Of a DNA stretch of 64,000 nt, positions 45,542 through 53,716 are shown in pieces. Positions within the stretch are counted from its first letter, which is position 1, and each line of letters opens with the position of its first letter. The DNA comes from Caballeronia pedi (GTDB lineage: Bacteria > Pseudomonadota > Gammaproteobacteria > Burkholderiales > Burkholderiaceae), in the NCBI RefSeq assembly GCF_001544915.2, contig NZ_FCOE02000006.1, positions 62,001-126,000 on the forward strand. The letters are read 5' to 3'. The position numbers and the translations under genes were made by a program. Below the pieces are notes generated by a model. That model was given only the letters and a program-made list of their open reading frames with translations, was not told the DNA's origin and ran no database searches.

Positions 45542-47371
45542 ATGGGACACCATCCCCAGCAGGTTCCGCCGGCCGCGTTGCCCGTCGATGCGCGCGGCAT
45601 GATCGGCAACATGAACACGGCGGCGCTCGTGTCGCTCTGCGGGGCGATCGACTTCATGTGCTTTCCGCGCATCGACTCGCCCACGCTTTTCGCCGAGCTG
45701 CTCGACCGTGAGCGCGGCGGCGCTTTCTCGATCACGCCGCGCGAGACCGGCGCCAACGTCAAGCAGATGTATCTGCCCGAAACGAACGTGCTGCTCACGC
45801 GGTTCATGACGGGCGAGGGCGTCTGCGAGCTGCTCGATCTGATGCCGGTGACATCGAATCCGTCGCATGTTCCGAACTGCGTGTTGCGCATCGTGCGACT
45901 CGTGTACGGGCGCATGACGCTCGATGTGCGCTGCGATCCGCGCTTCGACTATGCGCGCGCGACGCACACGGCGTGTGCCGTGGAGAAGGGCGTCGAATTC
46001 ACCGCTGCGGGCGATTTTCCGCGCGTACGTCTGCTTGCAAGCGTGCCGCTCGCGATCGACGCGCAAGGCGCGCGCGCCACGCTCGATTTCGCGGAGGGCG
46101 ATTGCGCCTGCTTCGTGCTCGGCGACGCAAACGGCCTCGACGACATCTTGGCGAACCACGACGCGATCCTCGCCGAGACCATCGATTACTGGAAGGAATG
46201 GTCGTCGCGCTCGACGTATCGCGGGCGTTATCGCGAAGTCGTGCTGCGCTCGGCGCTGACTCTGAAGCTCCTGAGCTCGGAGGAATTCGGCGCGATCGTC
46301 GCGGCGCCGACCTTCGGCCTGCCCGAAACGCAGGACGGCGCGCGCCGCTGGGATTACCGCTACACCTGGATACGCGACGCCGCGTTTTCCGTGTACGCGC
46401 TGCTGCGACTCGGCTACACCGGCGAGGCGGAACGCTTCATGAAATGGATCGCCGAACGCAGCCGCGATTGCGCTTCGCACGGCCAGTTGCGCGTGATGTA
46501 TTCCGTCGACGGCACCGATGCGCTCGCCGAAACCGCCGTGACGAGCTTCGTGGGCGATACGCCGGGGCAGGTCGTCGTCGGCAACGAAGCGCGCGACCAG
46601 ATCCAGCTCGACGTCTACGGCGCGCTGCTCGATTCGGTCTATCTCTACAACAAATACGGCGCGGCCATTTCCTACGATGGCTGGCGGCACGTGACGCGCA
46701 CCGTCGATTACGTCGTCGAGCACTGGCGCGAACCCGATCACGGCATCTGGGAGTTTCGCAACGGCGCGCGCCCGCTGTTGCATTCACGCCTGATGTGCTG
46801 GGTGACGCTGGACCGCGCGCTGCGGCTTGCGGAAAAGCGTTCGCTGCCCGCGCCGCTCGCGAAATGGTTCGCGACGCGCGACGAGATCCATCGCGATATC
46901 CACGAGCAGTTCTGGAACGACGACATCAGGAGCTTCGTGCAGACACCGGGCTCGGCCACGCTCGACGCTTCAACCCTGATGATGCCGCTCGTGCGCTTCA
47001 TCGGCCCGAAGGACCCGCGCTGGATCGGCACGCTCGACGCCATCGGCCGCGACTTGCGCGTCGATCCGCTGATCTTCCGCTATACGCGCGGCTCCACGCT
47101 CGACGGCTTGCCCGGCTCGGAAGGCGGTTTTTCCGCGTGCTCGTTCTGGTATGCGGAAGCGCTCGCGCGGGCGGGGCGGGTGGACGAAGGACGCCTCGTG
47201 TTCGAGAAAATGCTCGCGTACGCGAACCATGTCGGGCTGTTCTCCGAAGAAGCCGCGACCAGCGGCGAGGCGCTCGGCAACTTTCCGCAGGCGCTGACGC
47301 ATCTCGCGCTCATCAGCGCCGCCTATCAACTCGACAGAAACCTGGACCGCGTGCACGTGCCCTGGACCTGA
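45542..47371 (+). CDS. Glycoside hydrolase family 15 protein
   Basis: 609 residues, cytoplasmic. N-terminal beta-sandwich with NMNTAALVSLCGAIDFMCFPRIDSPTLFAELLD and C-terminal (alpha/alpha)6 barrel. The family's RRWDYRYTWIRDAAFSVYAL and the catalytic-base region GLPGSEGGFSACSFWYAEAL (Glu) are intact, as is EEAATSGEALGNFPQALTH. GH15 members are glucoamylases, glucodextranases or trehalases; this N-terminal wording is common to the bacterial trehalase/glucoamylase group. Substrate unresolved. dhaL follows after 70 bases. Confidence 0.92.
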   Translation: MGHHPQQVPPAALPVDARGMIGNMNTAALVSLCGAIDFMCFPRIDSPTLFAELLDRERGGAFSITPRETGANVKQMYLPETNVLLTRFMTGEGVCELLDLMPVTSNPSHVPNCVLRIVRLVYGRMTLDVRCDPRFDYARATHTACAVEKGVEFTAAGDFPRVRLLASVPLAIDAQGARATLDFAEGDCACFVLGDANGLDDILANHDAILAETIDYWKEWSSRSTYRGRYREVVLRSALTLKLLSSEEFGAIVAAPTFGLPETQDGARRWDYRYTWIRDAAFSVYALLRLGYTGEAERFMKWIAERSRDCASHGQLRVMYSVDGTDALAETAVTSFVGDTPGQVVVGNEARDQIQLDVYGALLDSVYLYNKYGAAISYDGWRHVTRTVDYVVEHWREPDHGIWEFRNGARPLLHSRLMCWVTLDRALRLAEKRSLPAPLAKWFATRDEIHRDIHEQFWNDDIRSFVQTPGSATLDASTLMMPLVRFIGPKDPRWIGTLDAIGRDLRVDPLIFRYTRGSTLDGLPGSEGGFSACSFWYAEALARAGRVDEGRLVFEKMLAYANHVGLFSEEAATSGEALGNFPQALTHLALISAAYQLDRNLDRVHVPWT

Positions 47372-47441
47372 TCGATCTGCGTGGCCCGCCGCGACGCTGT
47401 ATCCTTTCAGACCACGTGGCCCGTGAAAGGAGGATCGGCGC

Positions 47442-48071
47442 ATGGACGGCAAGACGGTCATGGCGTGCATCGACGCGGCGCACGCGTCGCTCAAGGCGCA
47501 TGCCGACGAAATCGCATCGCTCGATCAGGCTATCGGCGATGGCGATCACATCGTCAATCTGCTGCGCGGCATGGATGCGCTCACCGCCATGCGCGCGGCC
47601 ATCGAAGCCGAAGCCTTCGCGCCCGCGCTCAAGCTCGCGGCGACCAAGGTGCTGTCGACGGTCGGCGGCTCGTCCGGCCCATTGTTCTTTTCGATGCTGA
47701 CGGGCATGGCGAAAGCCTCGTCCGACGAAGCCGGCGTGGCGCCGTTCGCGCGCGCGTTCGCGGCGGGCGTCGAGGCCGTCGGACAGCGCGGCAAGACCGG
47801 CGCCGGCAGCAAGACGATGATGGACGTGCTGATTCCCGTCGCTGAACGCTTCAGCGCGATGGCCGCCACGGGCGCATCCGGAAAGGATGTTCTTGAGGAA
47901 CTGCCGCGCGTCGCTGAAGCCAGCATGCTCACCACGCGCGACATGCTCGCGACGAAAGGACGCGCGTCGTTTCTCGGCGAGCGCTCGCGCGGTCATATCG
48001 ATCCGGGCGCGCGGTCGAGCCAGCTCATGATCGCGGCGGTCTGCTCGCGACTCGCGCAGGACGATGCCTGA
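47442..48071 (+). CDS. dhaL: Dihydroxyacetone kinase subunit DhaL
   Basis: 209 residues. DhaL is the nucleotide-binding subunit that transfers phosphate to DhaK-bound dihydroxyacetone. The Mg-ADP site is the N-terminal IASLDQAIGDGDHIVNLLRG with its Asp residues, followed by TVGGSSGPLFFSMLTGMA and GAGSKTMMDVLIP. AAAGGAGG precedes the ATG. It is followed by dhaK (22-base gap), the reverse of the common dhaK-dhaL-dhaM order. No dhaM is present here. Confidence 0.93.
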   Translation: MDGKTVMACIDAAHASLKAHADEIASLDQAIGDGDHIVNLLRGMDALTAMRAAIEAEAFAPALKLAATKVLSTVGGSSGPLFFSMLTGMAKASSDEAGVAPFARAFAAGVEAVGQRGKTGAGSKTMMDVLIPVAERFSAMAATGASGKDVLEELPRVAEASMLTTRDMLATKGRASFLGERSRGHIDPGARSSQLMIAAVCSRLAQDDA

Positions 48072-48093
48072 ACACAAAAAAGGAGCAGGGGAC

Positions 48094-49083
48094 ATGAAGA
48101 AGTTCATCAATCGCGTCGATGATTATCTGACCGAGAGCCTCGCGGGTTTTGCCGCCGCGCACGCGGATCTCGTCACGGTCAACTTCGATCCGCTCTATAT
48201 CGTGCGCAAGACGCTCAAGCCGGGCAAGGTCGCGATCATCTCGGGCGGCGGTTCGGGTCACGAGCCGCTGCACGGCGGCTTCGTCGGGCACGGCATGCTC
48301 GATGCCGCGTGTCCCGGCCAGGTCTTCACGTCGCCGACGCCCGATCAGATGCTGGCCGCCGCCCAGGCCGCCGATACGGGCGCGGGCGTGCTGTTCATCG
48401 TGAAGAACTACTCGGGCGATCTGATGAACTTCGAGATGGCGTCGGAACTGTGCGAGATGCCGAACGCGACGGTGCTCGTCAACGACGATGTCGCCGTCGA
48501 GAACTCCAGTTTCACGACGGGACGGCGCGGCGTCGCGGGCACGGTCATCGTCGAGAAGCTCGTGGGCGGCTTCGCGGAAACCGGCGCCGATCTGCACGCG
48601 TGCAGGGCGTTCGGCGAACGTGTGGTGAAACGGATTGCGTCGATGGGCGTGGCGTTTTCGAGTTGCACGGTGCCGGCCGCGGGCAAGCCGACCTTCACAC
48701 TCGGCGACGATGAAATCGAGATCGGCGTGGGCATTCACGGCGAGCCGGGACGCAGGCGCGCGAAGTTCGAAACGGCGAACGCGATCGCGGATGAACTGCT
48801 TGCGGCGATCGTCGGCGATCTGAAGCCGGCCGCCGATGCGCGTTTGCTTTTGCTCGTCAATGGGCTGGGCGGCACGCCGTTGTCGGAGCTTTATCTGCTC
48901 TATAACGCGGCGCGCACGTGGCTCGATGGGCGCGGGTTGAGCGTCGCGCGCTCGCAAGTGGGCGCGCTGACGACGTCGCTGGAGATGGCGGGCGCGTCGA
49001 TCACGCTCTGCACGCTCGATGACGAGATGATGCGGTATTGGGATTGTCCGGTGCATACGGCGGGGTTGAGGTGGGGGGTGTGA
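48094..49083 (+). CDS. dhaK: Dihydroxyacetone kinase subunit DhaK
   Basis: 329 residues, MKKFINRVDDYLTESLAGF. DhaK binds dihydroxyacetone covalently through a His hemiaminal; GVGIHGEPGRRR supplies it (His215). Other conserved parts: IISGGGSGHEPLHGGFVGHGML and NYSGDLMNFEMA. Two upstream in-frame codons overlap dhaL, but AAAGGAGCAGGGG before ATG 48094 fixes the start. With dhaL it would make DHAP for glycolysis; the phosphate donor (PTS DhaM or ATP) is not evident from the window. Confidence 0.95.
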   Translation: MKKFINRVDDYLTESLAGFAAAHADLVTVNFDPLYIVRKTLKPGKVAIISGGGSGHEPLHGGFVGHGMLDAACPGQVFTSPTPDQMLAAAQAADTGAGVLFIVKNYSGDLMNFEMASELCEMPNATVLVNDDVAVENSSFTTGRRGVAGTVIVEKLVGGFAETGADLHACRAFGERVVKRIASMGVAFSSCTVPAAGKPTFTLGDDEIEIGVGIHGEPGRRRAKFETANAIADELLAAIVGDLKPAADARLLLLVNGLGGTPLSELYLLYNAARTWLDGRGLSVARSQVGALTTSLEMAGASITLCTLDDEMMRYWDCPVHTAGLRWGV

Positions 49084-49156
49084 GTCCACGCGACCATTTC
49101 TAGCTGGCAGAAACGCGACATTTGAATCTGAGACCTACATACAAAATTCGATAATT

Positions 49157-49290
49157 TATGTTATGTCAAACAACAAACTCGACAAAAAGCACTCTTCAAA
49201 CATCACACTCCCAACCACCCGCACCCGAATAATCCCCGAACCAAAAAAATTTCACCCAAAACCTCGCACAATTCAATACCATCCTCTATA
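49157..49290 (+). promoter_or_regulatory. C-rich, G-poor tract, candidate Rho-utilisation site
   Basis: Between dhaK and tRNA-Val. In 49171-49290 I count 46 C but only 6 G in 120 bases, very unlike the rest of the window. Long unstructured C-rich, G-poor RNA is the hallmark of rut sites, so it may mark Rho-dependent termination of the dhaLK transcript. No intrinsic terminator was found after dhaK. Confidence 0.5.
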
Positions 49291-49292
49291 AT
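49287..49292 (+). promoter_or_regulatory. -10 element for tRNA-Val
   Basis: Perfect TATAAT, 13 bases before the tRNA 5' end. No convincing -35 element is seen at the usual 17-base distance. Confidence 0.6.
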
Positions 49293-49305
49293 CCGCGGCT
49301 TCCGT

Positions 49306-49382
49306 AGGCTCGTAGCTCAGCTGGTTAGAGCACCACCTTGACATGGTGGGGGTCGTTGGTTCGAGTCCAATCGAGCCTACCA
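49306..49382 (+). tRNA. tRNA-Val (GAC)
   Basis: 77 bases including encoded CCA. Acceptor stem AGGCTCG / CGAGCCT, D-arm AGCTCAGCTGGTTAGAGC, anticodon stem CCACC / GGTGG with loop TTGACAT giving anticodon GAC (49340-49342), T-arm with GGTTCGAGTCC, discriminator A, CCA 49380-49382. All stems pair. No integrase or att-like duplication of its 3' end is seen downstream. Confidence 0.97.
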
Positions 49383-49390
49383 ACGATATA

Positions 49391-49436
49391 AAAAACGCAC
49401 CGCAGCGATCTGCATCGCCACGGTGCGTTTTTCATT
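49391..49436. terminator. Bidirectional terminator after tRNA-Val
   Basis: Twelve-base arms AAAAACGCACCG (49391-49402) and CGGTGCGTTTTT (49421-49432), with an inner GCGAT/ATCGC pairing, A-run and T-run on either side. Ends the tRNA transcript and the convergent small gene. Confidence 0.9.
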
Positions 49437-49443
49437 TTGCGCG

Positions 49444-49662
49444 TCAATCCCAGCAATTGCGGAACGCCACCGCGACGATCACCGGCACCGTAAGCACCAG
49501 CGGAATGGCGAAATACGGGATCTCCAGATGGACGATCCAGGTATAGATCAGCCAGGCGACGCCCAGCGCGAGCGTGGCAATGCCGATGAGCGCCGTCAGC
49601 ACGTTGAGCATGCGGGGCGACATCCGCTTGCGAGAGGTTTCTTTGCCCGAAGGACTTTCCAT
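49444..49662 (-). CDS. Small two-helix membrane protein
   Basis: 72 residues. Two hydrophobic helices: MLNVLTALIGIATLALGVAWLIY and ALVLTVPVIVAVAF-like (AIPLVLTVPVIVAVAF), with a short charged N-terminus. It starts at ATG 49660-49662 (MESPSGKE); an ATG six codons upstream is possible. No recognised domain. Convergent with tRNA-Val. Confidence 0.6.
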   Translation of the reverse strand: MESPSGKETSRKRMSPRMLNVLTALIGIATLALGVAWLIYTWIVHLEIPYFAIPLVLTVPVIVAVAFRNCWD

Positions 49663-49761
49663 GGCGGCGGGCGCATGCAAGCGCGATACGAAGGGAATAC
49701 CTCTCGATTTTATACCGCCCTGCCCGCCGCCGTAGCGCGTTTCCGCGCGTCAGAACCGCCC

Positions 49762-51102
49762 TCAGATGTGAAACAGCTGCGCCACCAATGCCGCGCCCAG
49801 GAACGTGCCGGCATTCGCCACGAACGACACCAGCACGATGCGCCAGCCGAGTCTGCGGAAAGCCGGAATGTCCTTGGCGATCGAAAGCCCAGCAAAGGTC
49901 AGCATCGGCGTCGTGACTCCGAGGAAGTCGTTCTGCGCGCTCGCCGCAGCGATCTGCGCGCCCCACGGACACCACGGCGAGGTCAGGAACATCGCCACGA
50001 TCGACACCCAGCACACCGCCGGAATCTTGCGGCCGCTCACCTGCGCGATCGCGTCGCCGACGATCGTCGCGAGCACCATCACCGCCATGCCCGGCAGACC
50101 TTGCAGCGGCGTCGTGCCGTGCGTGATCCAGTCTGCGACGAGCGCCATCAGCGCCGTCACGCCCCACGCGAGCAACTTGCCGCCATAGCCGAGATGAGGC
50201 GCCTCGGTCTTCACGTCGCCCAGTTTCGGCGCCGACGACGCCGCCTCGCGCGTGTCCGATGCGCGGCTAGTACGACCGATCAGCGGCTCCAGCAGCCGAT
50301 AGCCCCACACCGCCATCGGCAGCGAGATGAAAAGCGTGAAGTACGTGCCGATGGTCGTCGTGATCAGATTGCTCGCCGCCGCGAACGTCAGCACGGATTT
50401 CGCCGTCTCCGGGTCCTGCTGCGCCGCGATCGCGCCCGACGCCGCCGCCATCATGCTGCCGGAGCCGACGCCCGAACCCATCGCGAGCGCGAGCGGATGA
50501 AAGATATGCAAGCTCGCGACGAACCCCGCGAAGATCGCGATGAACACCGCGCCGAACACCGTGCCCGTCAGATATTCGGCGAGCACGCCGCGCCCTTCGG
50601 CGGAATCCATGCCGTATTTCTCGCCGATGATCGCAAGACTCGGCTCACGCCCGACCGAAAACGTCGCGCCGATCGCCTCGCGCTTGATGCCGAGCAAGAG
50701 CGCGAGCGGCAGACCGAGCAGGATCGTGCCGACGAAGTGGCCCAGTTCCTGAAACGCGAGCGCCCAACCGGCCGCTGCGAGCTTCGGCAGCGCACTGCCG
50801 ACCATCAGCCCGAGCTTCGCGACGAACAGCAGCAGCGCGGGCTGAAGAATCGCTGCCGCGTGAAACTGGCTGCGCACGTCGAGCCGCGCCGGGCTTTGCC
50901 AGCGCTCGGAGATGAGTCCGAGCGCGGCGCCCAGCAGGAGCGCCCAGATCATCGGCAGCAGGACGACCTTGCCCGGGCCGATCTTGAACGTGAACGATCC
51001 GATGAACTCCGCGATCAACAGAATGATCGCCGCATAGAAAAAGAGCTTCGCGGTTCTCAAGCCGCTTCCTTGCGCGCGATCCGCGCTCAACGTGCTTTGC
51101 AT
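49762..51102 (-). CDS. DUF3100 family membrane protein
   Basis: 446 residues, about ten to twelve hydrophobic segments. Family-typical parts: FKIGPGKVVLLPMIWALLLG, FVGTILLGLPLALLLGIKREAIGA, GREPSLAIIGEKYGMDSAEGRGVL and GSGVGSGSMMAAASGAIAA. DUF3100 proteins are thought to be transporters but no substrate is established to my knowledge. It is the last gene of a minus-strand operon after a beta-hydroxyacid dehydrogenase and an aldehyde dehydrogenase, which suggests transport of the compound those enzymes handle. Confidence 0.85.
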   Translation of the reverse strand: MQSTLSADRAQGSGLRTAKLFFYAAIILLIAEFIGSFTFKIGPGKVVLLPMIWALLLGAALGLISERWQSPARLDVRSQFHAAAILQPALLLFVAKLGLMVGSALPKLAAAGWALAFQELGHFVGTILLGLPLALLLGIKREAIGATFSVGREPSLAIIGEKYGMDSAEGRGVLAEYLTGTVFGAVFIAIFAGFVASLHIFHPLALAMGSGVGSGSMMAAASGAIAAQQDPETAKSVLTFAAASNLITTTIGTYFTLFISLPMAVWGYRLLEPLIGRTSRASDTREAASSAPKLGDVKTEAPHLGYGGKLLAWGVTALMALVADWITHGTTPLQGLPGMAVMVLATIVGDAIAQVSGRKIPAVCWVSIVAMFLTSPWCPWGAQIAAASAQNDFLGVTTPMLTFAGLSIAKDIPAFRRLGWRIVLVSFVANAGTFLGAALVAQLFHI

Positions 51103-51161
51103 TCTCTGCTCCCCTCGATGGCCCGCGCGATGCCGTCATCGGAAACGCGCGGGCGCTTTGG

Positions 51162-52673
51162 TCATAGATAGCCGAACGTGGTTGCCGGCTCCTTCGCCGT
51201 TTCGATCCACACGCTCTTGGTCTGCGTGTACTCGTAAAGCGCCTCGACGCCGCTGGATCGTCCATAGCCGGACAGTCCATAGCCGCCGAACGGCGACGCG
51301 ACGTTGATCGTCTTGTAGCCATTCACCCAGAACGTGCCCGCATCGACCTGACTCGCGACGCGATGCGAACGCGCGACGTCGTTGGTCCACACCGCGCCCG
51401 CGAGGCCGAACTCGGTATCGTTGGCGATCGCGACGGCTTCCTCTTCCGTGTCGAACGGAATCGCCGCGACCACCGGCCCGAAGATTTCCGTGCGCGCCAC
51501 GTCCATGTCGTTGGTTACGCCTGCGAGCACCGTCGGCGAGACGAAATAGCCTGCGTCCGAGCGCGCGGCCGTGCCCGCCGCCAGCGTCGCGCCCTCGGCG
51601 ACGCCCTTCTCGATCATCGACATCACGTGATCATATTGCTTGCGATTATTGATCGGGCCGACCTCGGTCGTATCGTCGAGGGGAGCGCCTACCCTGATCT
51701 TCTTCGCGCCCGCCGCGACCATCGCGACGAATTCGTCATAGACGGAACGCTGCACGAGCAGGCGCGAGCCCGCGACGCAGCTTTGCCCCGCGCCCGCGAA
51801 AATCGCCGCCTGGGCGGTCAAGGCGGCGCGTTTGAGATCGGCATCGGCGAAGATGATGTTGGCCGATTTGCCGCCCAGCTCCAGCACGCACGGCAGCACG
51901 CGCTTGGCCGCGGCCTCGGCGATGCGCGCGCCCGTCGCCGGCGAGCCGACGAACACGACTTTCTTCACCGCCTTGTGCGCGATCGCCGACTGCGCGACCG
52001 TCTGCCCGAGCCCCGCCAGCACGTTGATGAGACCCTTCGGCGCACCGCCGCGCTCGGCCAGCAAGCCGATCACGAGCGACGTGAACGGCGTCAGCTCCGA
52101 CGGCTTCAGCAGCACCGCGTTGCCCATCGAGATGGCGGGCGCGACCTGCCAGCCGCAGGTGAAAACGGGCGCGTTCCACGGCGTGATCTGCAGCACCGTA
52201 CCGGCGGGCTCACGGCGCGTGTAGTTCAGATGCGAACTCGGCACGGGAATGACATCGCCATAAAACTTGTCGGCCCAGCCGCCGTAGTACTCGAACATCT
52301 CGGCGACTTTCGCCACTTCGCCACGGCAATCGCGGATCGGTTTGCCCGAGCCGAGCGATTCCAGCCGCGCGATCTGTTCCGCTTCCTTGCGGATTTCCCG
52401 CGCGATCTCGAACATCACCCGGCCGCGCGCCGCGTGCGTGAGCGCCCACCATTGCTTCTGCGCGCGCGTGGCCGCGCTCGCCGCCTGTTCGACGACCGCC
52501 GCGCCGCCGTCCCTGTACGCGAGGCTCGGCTTGCCCGTGGCAGCGTCGTAAAGCTGGATGGCGTCGCCCGCGCCTTCGATCAATTCACCGCCGACAAATG
52601 AGCCGATGGTCTTCGCATTCGGGAAGAAGTGCGCGAAGGCCGCGAGAAGCTGTTCTGCTGCGTTGTGTTCCAT
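51162..52673 (-). CDS. Aldehyde dehydrogenase (betaine-aldehyde-like)
   Basis: 503 residues, MEHNAAEQLL. NAD(P)-dependent oxidation of an aldehyde to a carboxylate. Family motifs: TPWNAPVFTCGWQVAPAISMGN (with the Asn), FVGSPATGARIAE, LELGGKSANIIFADAD (general-base Glu) and GAGQSCVAGSRLL (catalytic Cys). The C-terminus FGGYGLSGYGRSSG is intact. It lies 15 bases after the dehydrogenase gene and 59 before DUF3100. Substrate unknown. Confidence 0.92.
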   Translation of the reverse strand: MEHNAAEQLLAAFAHFFPNAKTIGSFVGGELIEGAGDAIQLYDAATGKPSLAYRDGGAAVVEQAASAATRAQKQWWALTHAARGRVMFEIAREIRKEAEQIARLESLGSGKPIRDCRGEVAKVAEMFEYYGGWADKFYGDVIPVPSSHLNYTRREPAGTVLQITPWNAPVFTCGWQVAPAISMGNAVLLKPSELTPFTSLVIGLLAERGGAPKGLINVLAGLGQTVAQSAIAHKAVKKVVFVGSPATGARIAEAAAKRVLPCVLELGGKSANIIFADADLKRAALTAQAAIFAGAGQSCVAGSRLLVQRSVYDEFVAMVAAGAKKIRVGAPLDDTTEVGPINNRKQYDHVMSMIEKGVAEGATLAAGTAARSDAGYFVSPTVLAGVTNDMDVARTEIFGPVVAAIPFDTEEEAVAIANDTEFGLAGAVWTNDVARSHRVASQVDAGTFWVNGYKTINVASPFGGYGLSGYGRSSGVEALYEYTQTKSVWIETAKEPATTFGYL

Positions 52674-52688
52674 GTCCGGATGTTCCCC

Positions 52689-53558
52689 TTACTTCGATTC
52701 GATGAACTGTACGATGCGATTGAAATCCTCCGCATCGCCGATGCTCGCCTCGCTCGCCGCCCACAGGCGCCCCGCTTCCTGCGCGATCGGCGCGTTCGCG
52801 TGCACGCCGTCGAGCAATGCCATCGCGAGGCGCACGTCCTTGCGCATGAGTTTCATCGTGAAGCCGGAGTCGAACGTGTCGTTGAAAATCCACGTTGGGT
52901 AATTGGTGAGCGTCGCGCTGTTGCGCCCAGAGCCGCCGTTGAGCGCCTCTACGAGCTTTTCCGGATCCACGCCCGATGCCTGCGCTGCGCGCACGGCCTC
53001 GCTCGCCACGAGCAGATGCACGCCCGTCAGCATGTTGTTGATGATCTTCGTCACGTGCCCCGCGCCGACCGGCCCGACGTGCACGCGCTTCGCGCTGATC
53101 ACCGCGAGAATCGGTTCGACCGCGGCGACGTCGGCTTCCGCGCCGCCGAGGACCATCGTCATCGTGGCGGTTGCGGCGCCTTTCGGGCCGCCGCTCACGG
53201 GGCCGTCGACGAAGCCGATACTGCATTCCGCCAGCGCGGCCGCGACCTTCTTCGTGCTGGCCGGATCGGCGGTAGTCGTATCGACGACTATCAGGCCGGG
53301 CTTGCCGCTCGACGCCACGCCGCCTTGCCCGAGCACGACTTCCTCGACGATCGCGGAAGTCGGCAGCGACAGGATCAGCACGTCGGCTTCGGCCGCGATC
53401 GCCGCGATCGACGCGCGTGGCTCGATGCCATCCGCCTGCAACCCTTCCGCGACGCCCGGCGCGGCATCGAAGCCGAGCACGCGATAGCCGCCGCGCTGCG
53501 CCGAGCGCGCCATGCCGCGCCCCATGTTCCCGAGACCGATCACACCCACCGTCTTCAT
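52689..53558 (-). CDS. Beta-hydroxyacid dehydrogenase (GarR/HIBADH family)
   Basis: 289 residues. Rossmann motif GVIGLGNMGRGMARS at the N-terminus, substrate motif FVDGPVSGGPKGA (~115-127), catalytic Lys in GAGHVTKIINNMLTG (~165-179), and a C-terminal GFTMKLMRKDVRLAM. The family reduces or oxidises tartronate semialdehyde, hydroxyisobutyrate, sulfolactaldehyde and similar compounds. With the aldehyde dehydrogenase it would take a hydroxy compound to semialdehyde and then acid. First gene of the operon, divergent from a LysR regulator. Confidence 0.9.
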   Translation of the reverse strand: MKTVGVIGLGNMGRGMARSAQRGGYRVLGFDAAPGVAEGLQADGIEPRASIAAIAAEADVLILSLPTSAIVEEVVLGQGGVASSGKPGLIVVDTTTADPASTKKVAAALAECSIGFVDGPVSGGPKGAATATMTMVLGGAEADVAAVEPILAVISAKRVHVGPVGAGHVTKIINNMLTGVHLLVASEAVRAAQASGVDPEKLVEALNGGSGRNSATLTNYPTWIFNDTFDSGFTMKLMRKDVRLAMALLDGVHANAPIAQEAGRLWAASEASIGDAEDFNRIVQFIESK

Positions 53559-53685
53559 CAGCCAACTCTCCTTCTCGTGCGCGAGGCGGTTCGGTCAGCC
53601 CGTCTGCCGGCCGCGTCGCGCGTTATTGCAGTGCTGTCATATTCCGCTGGTGAAGCCGTACAATCAATCAACGCCAATATTGAAA

Positions 53686-53706
53686 GTGTTCTAATTTTTA
53701 GAACAC
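53686..53706. promoter_or_regulatory. Perfect 21-base palindrome before LysR gene
   Basis: Arms GTGTTCTAA (53686-53694) and TTAGAACAC (53698-53706) around TTT. It lies 10 bases before the LysR start codon, in the shared region with the divergent dehydrogenase operon. A likely autoregulatory LysR binding site; its place over the LysR ribosome site suggests repression of the regulator. Confidence 0.6.
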
Positions 53707-53716
53707 TGGGACCCCC

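Noticed and set aside
49306..49382. tRNA-Val as an integration site for an island
   Set aside because: No integrase and no repeat of the tRNA 3' end found downstream; flanking genes look like backbone.
49423..51171. Long plus-strand open frame opposite the DUF3100 gene
   Set aside because: Arg/His-rich shadow frame; the minus strand encodes a coherent membrane protein.
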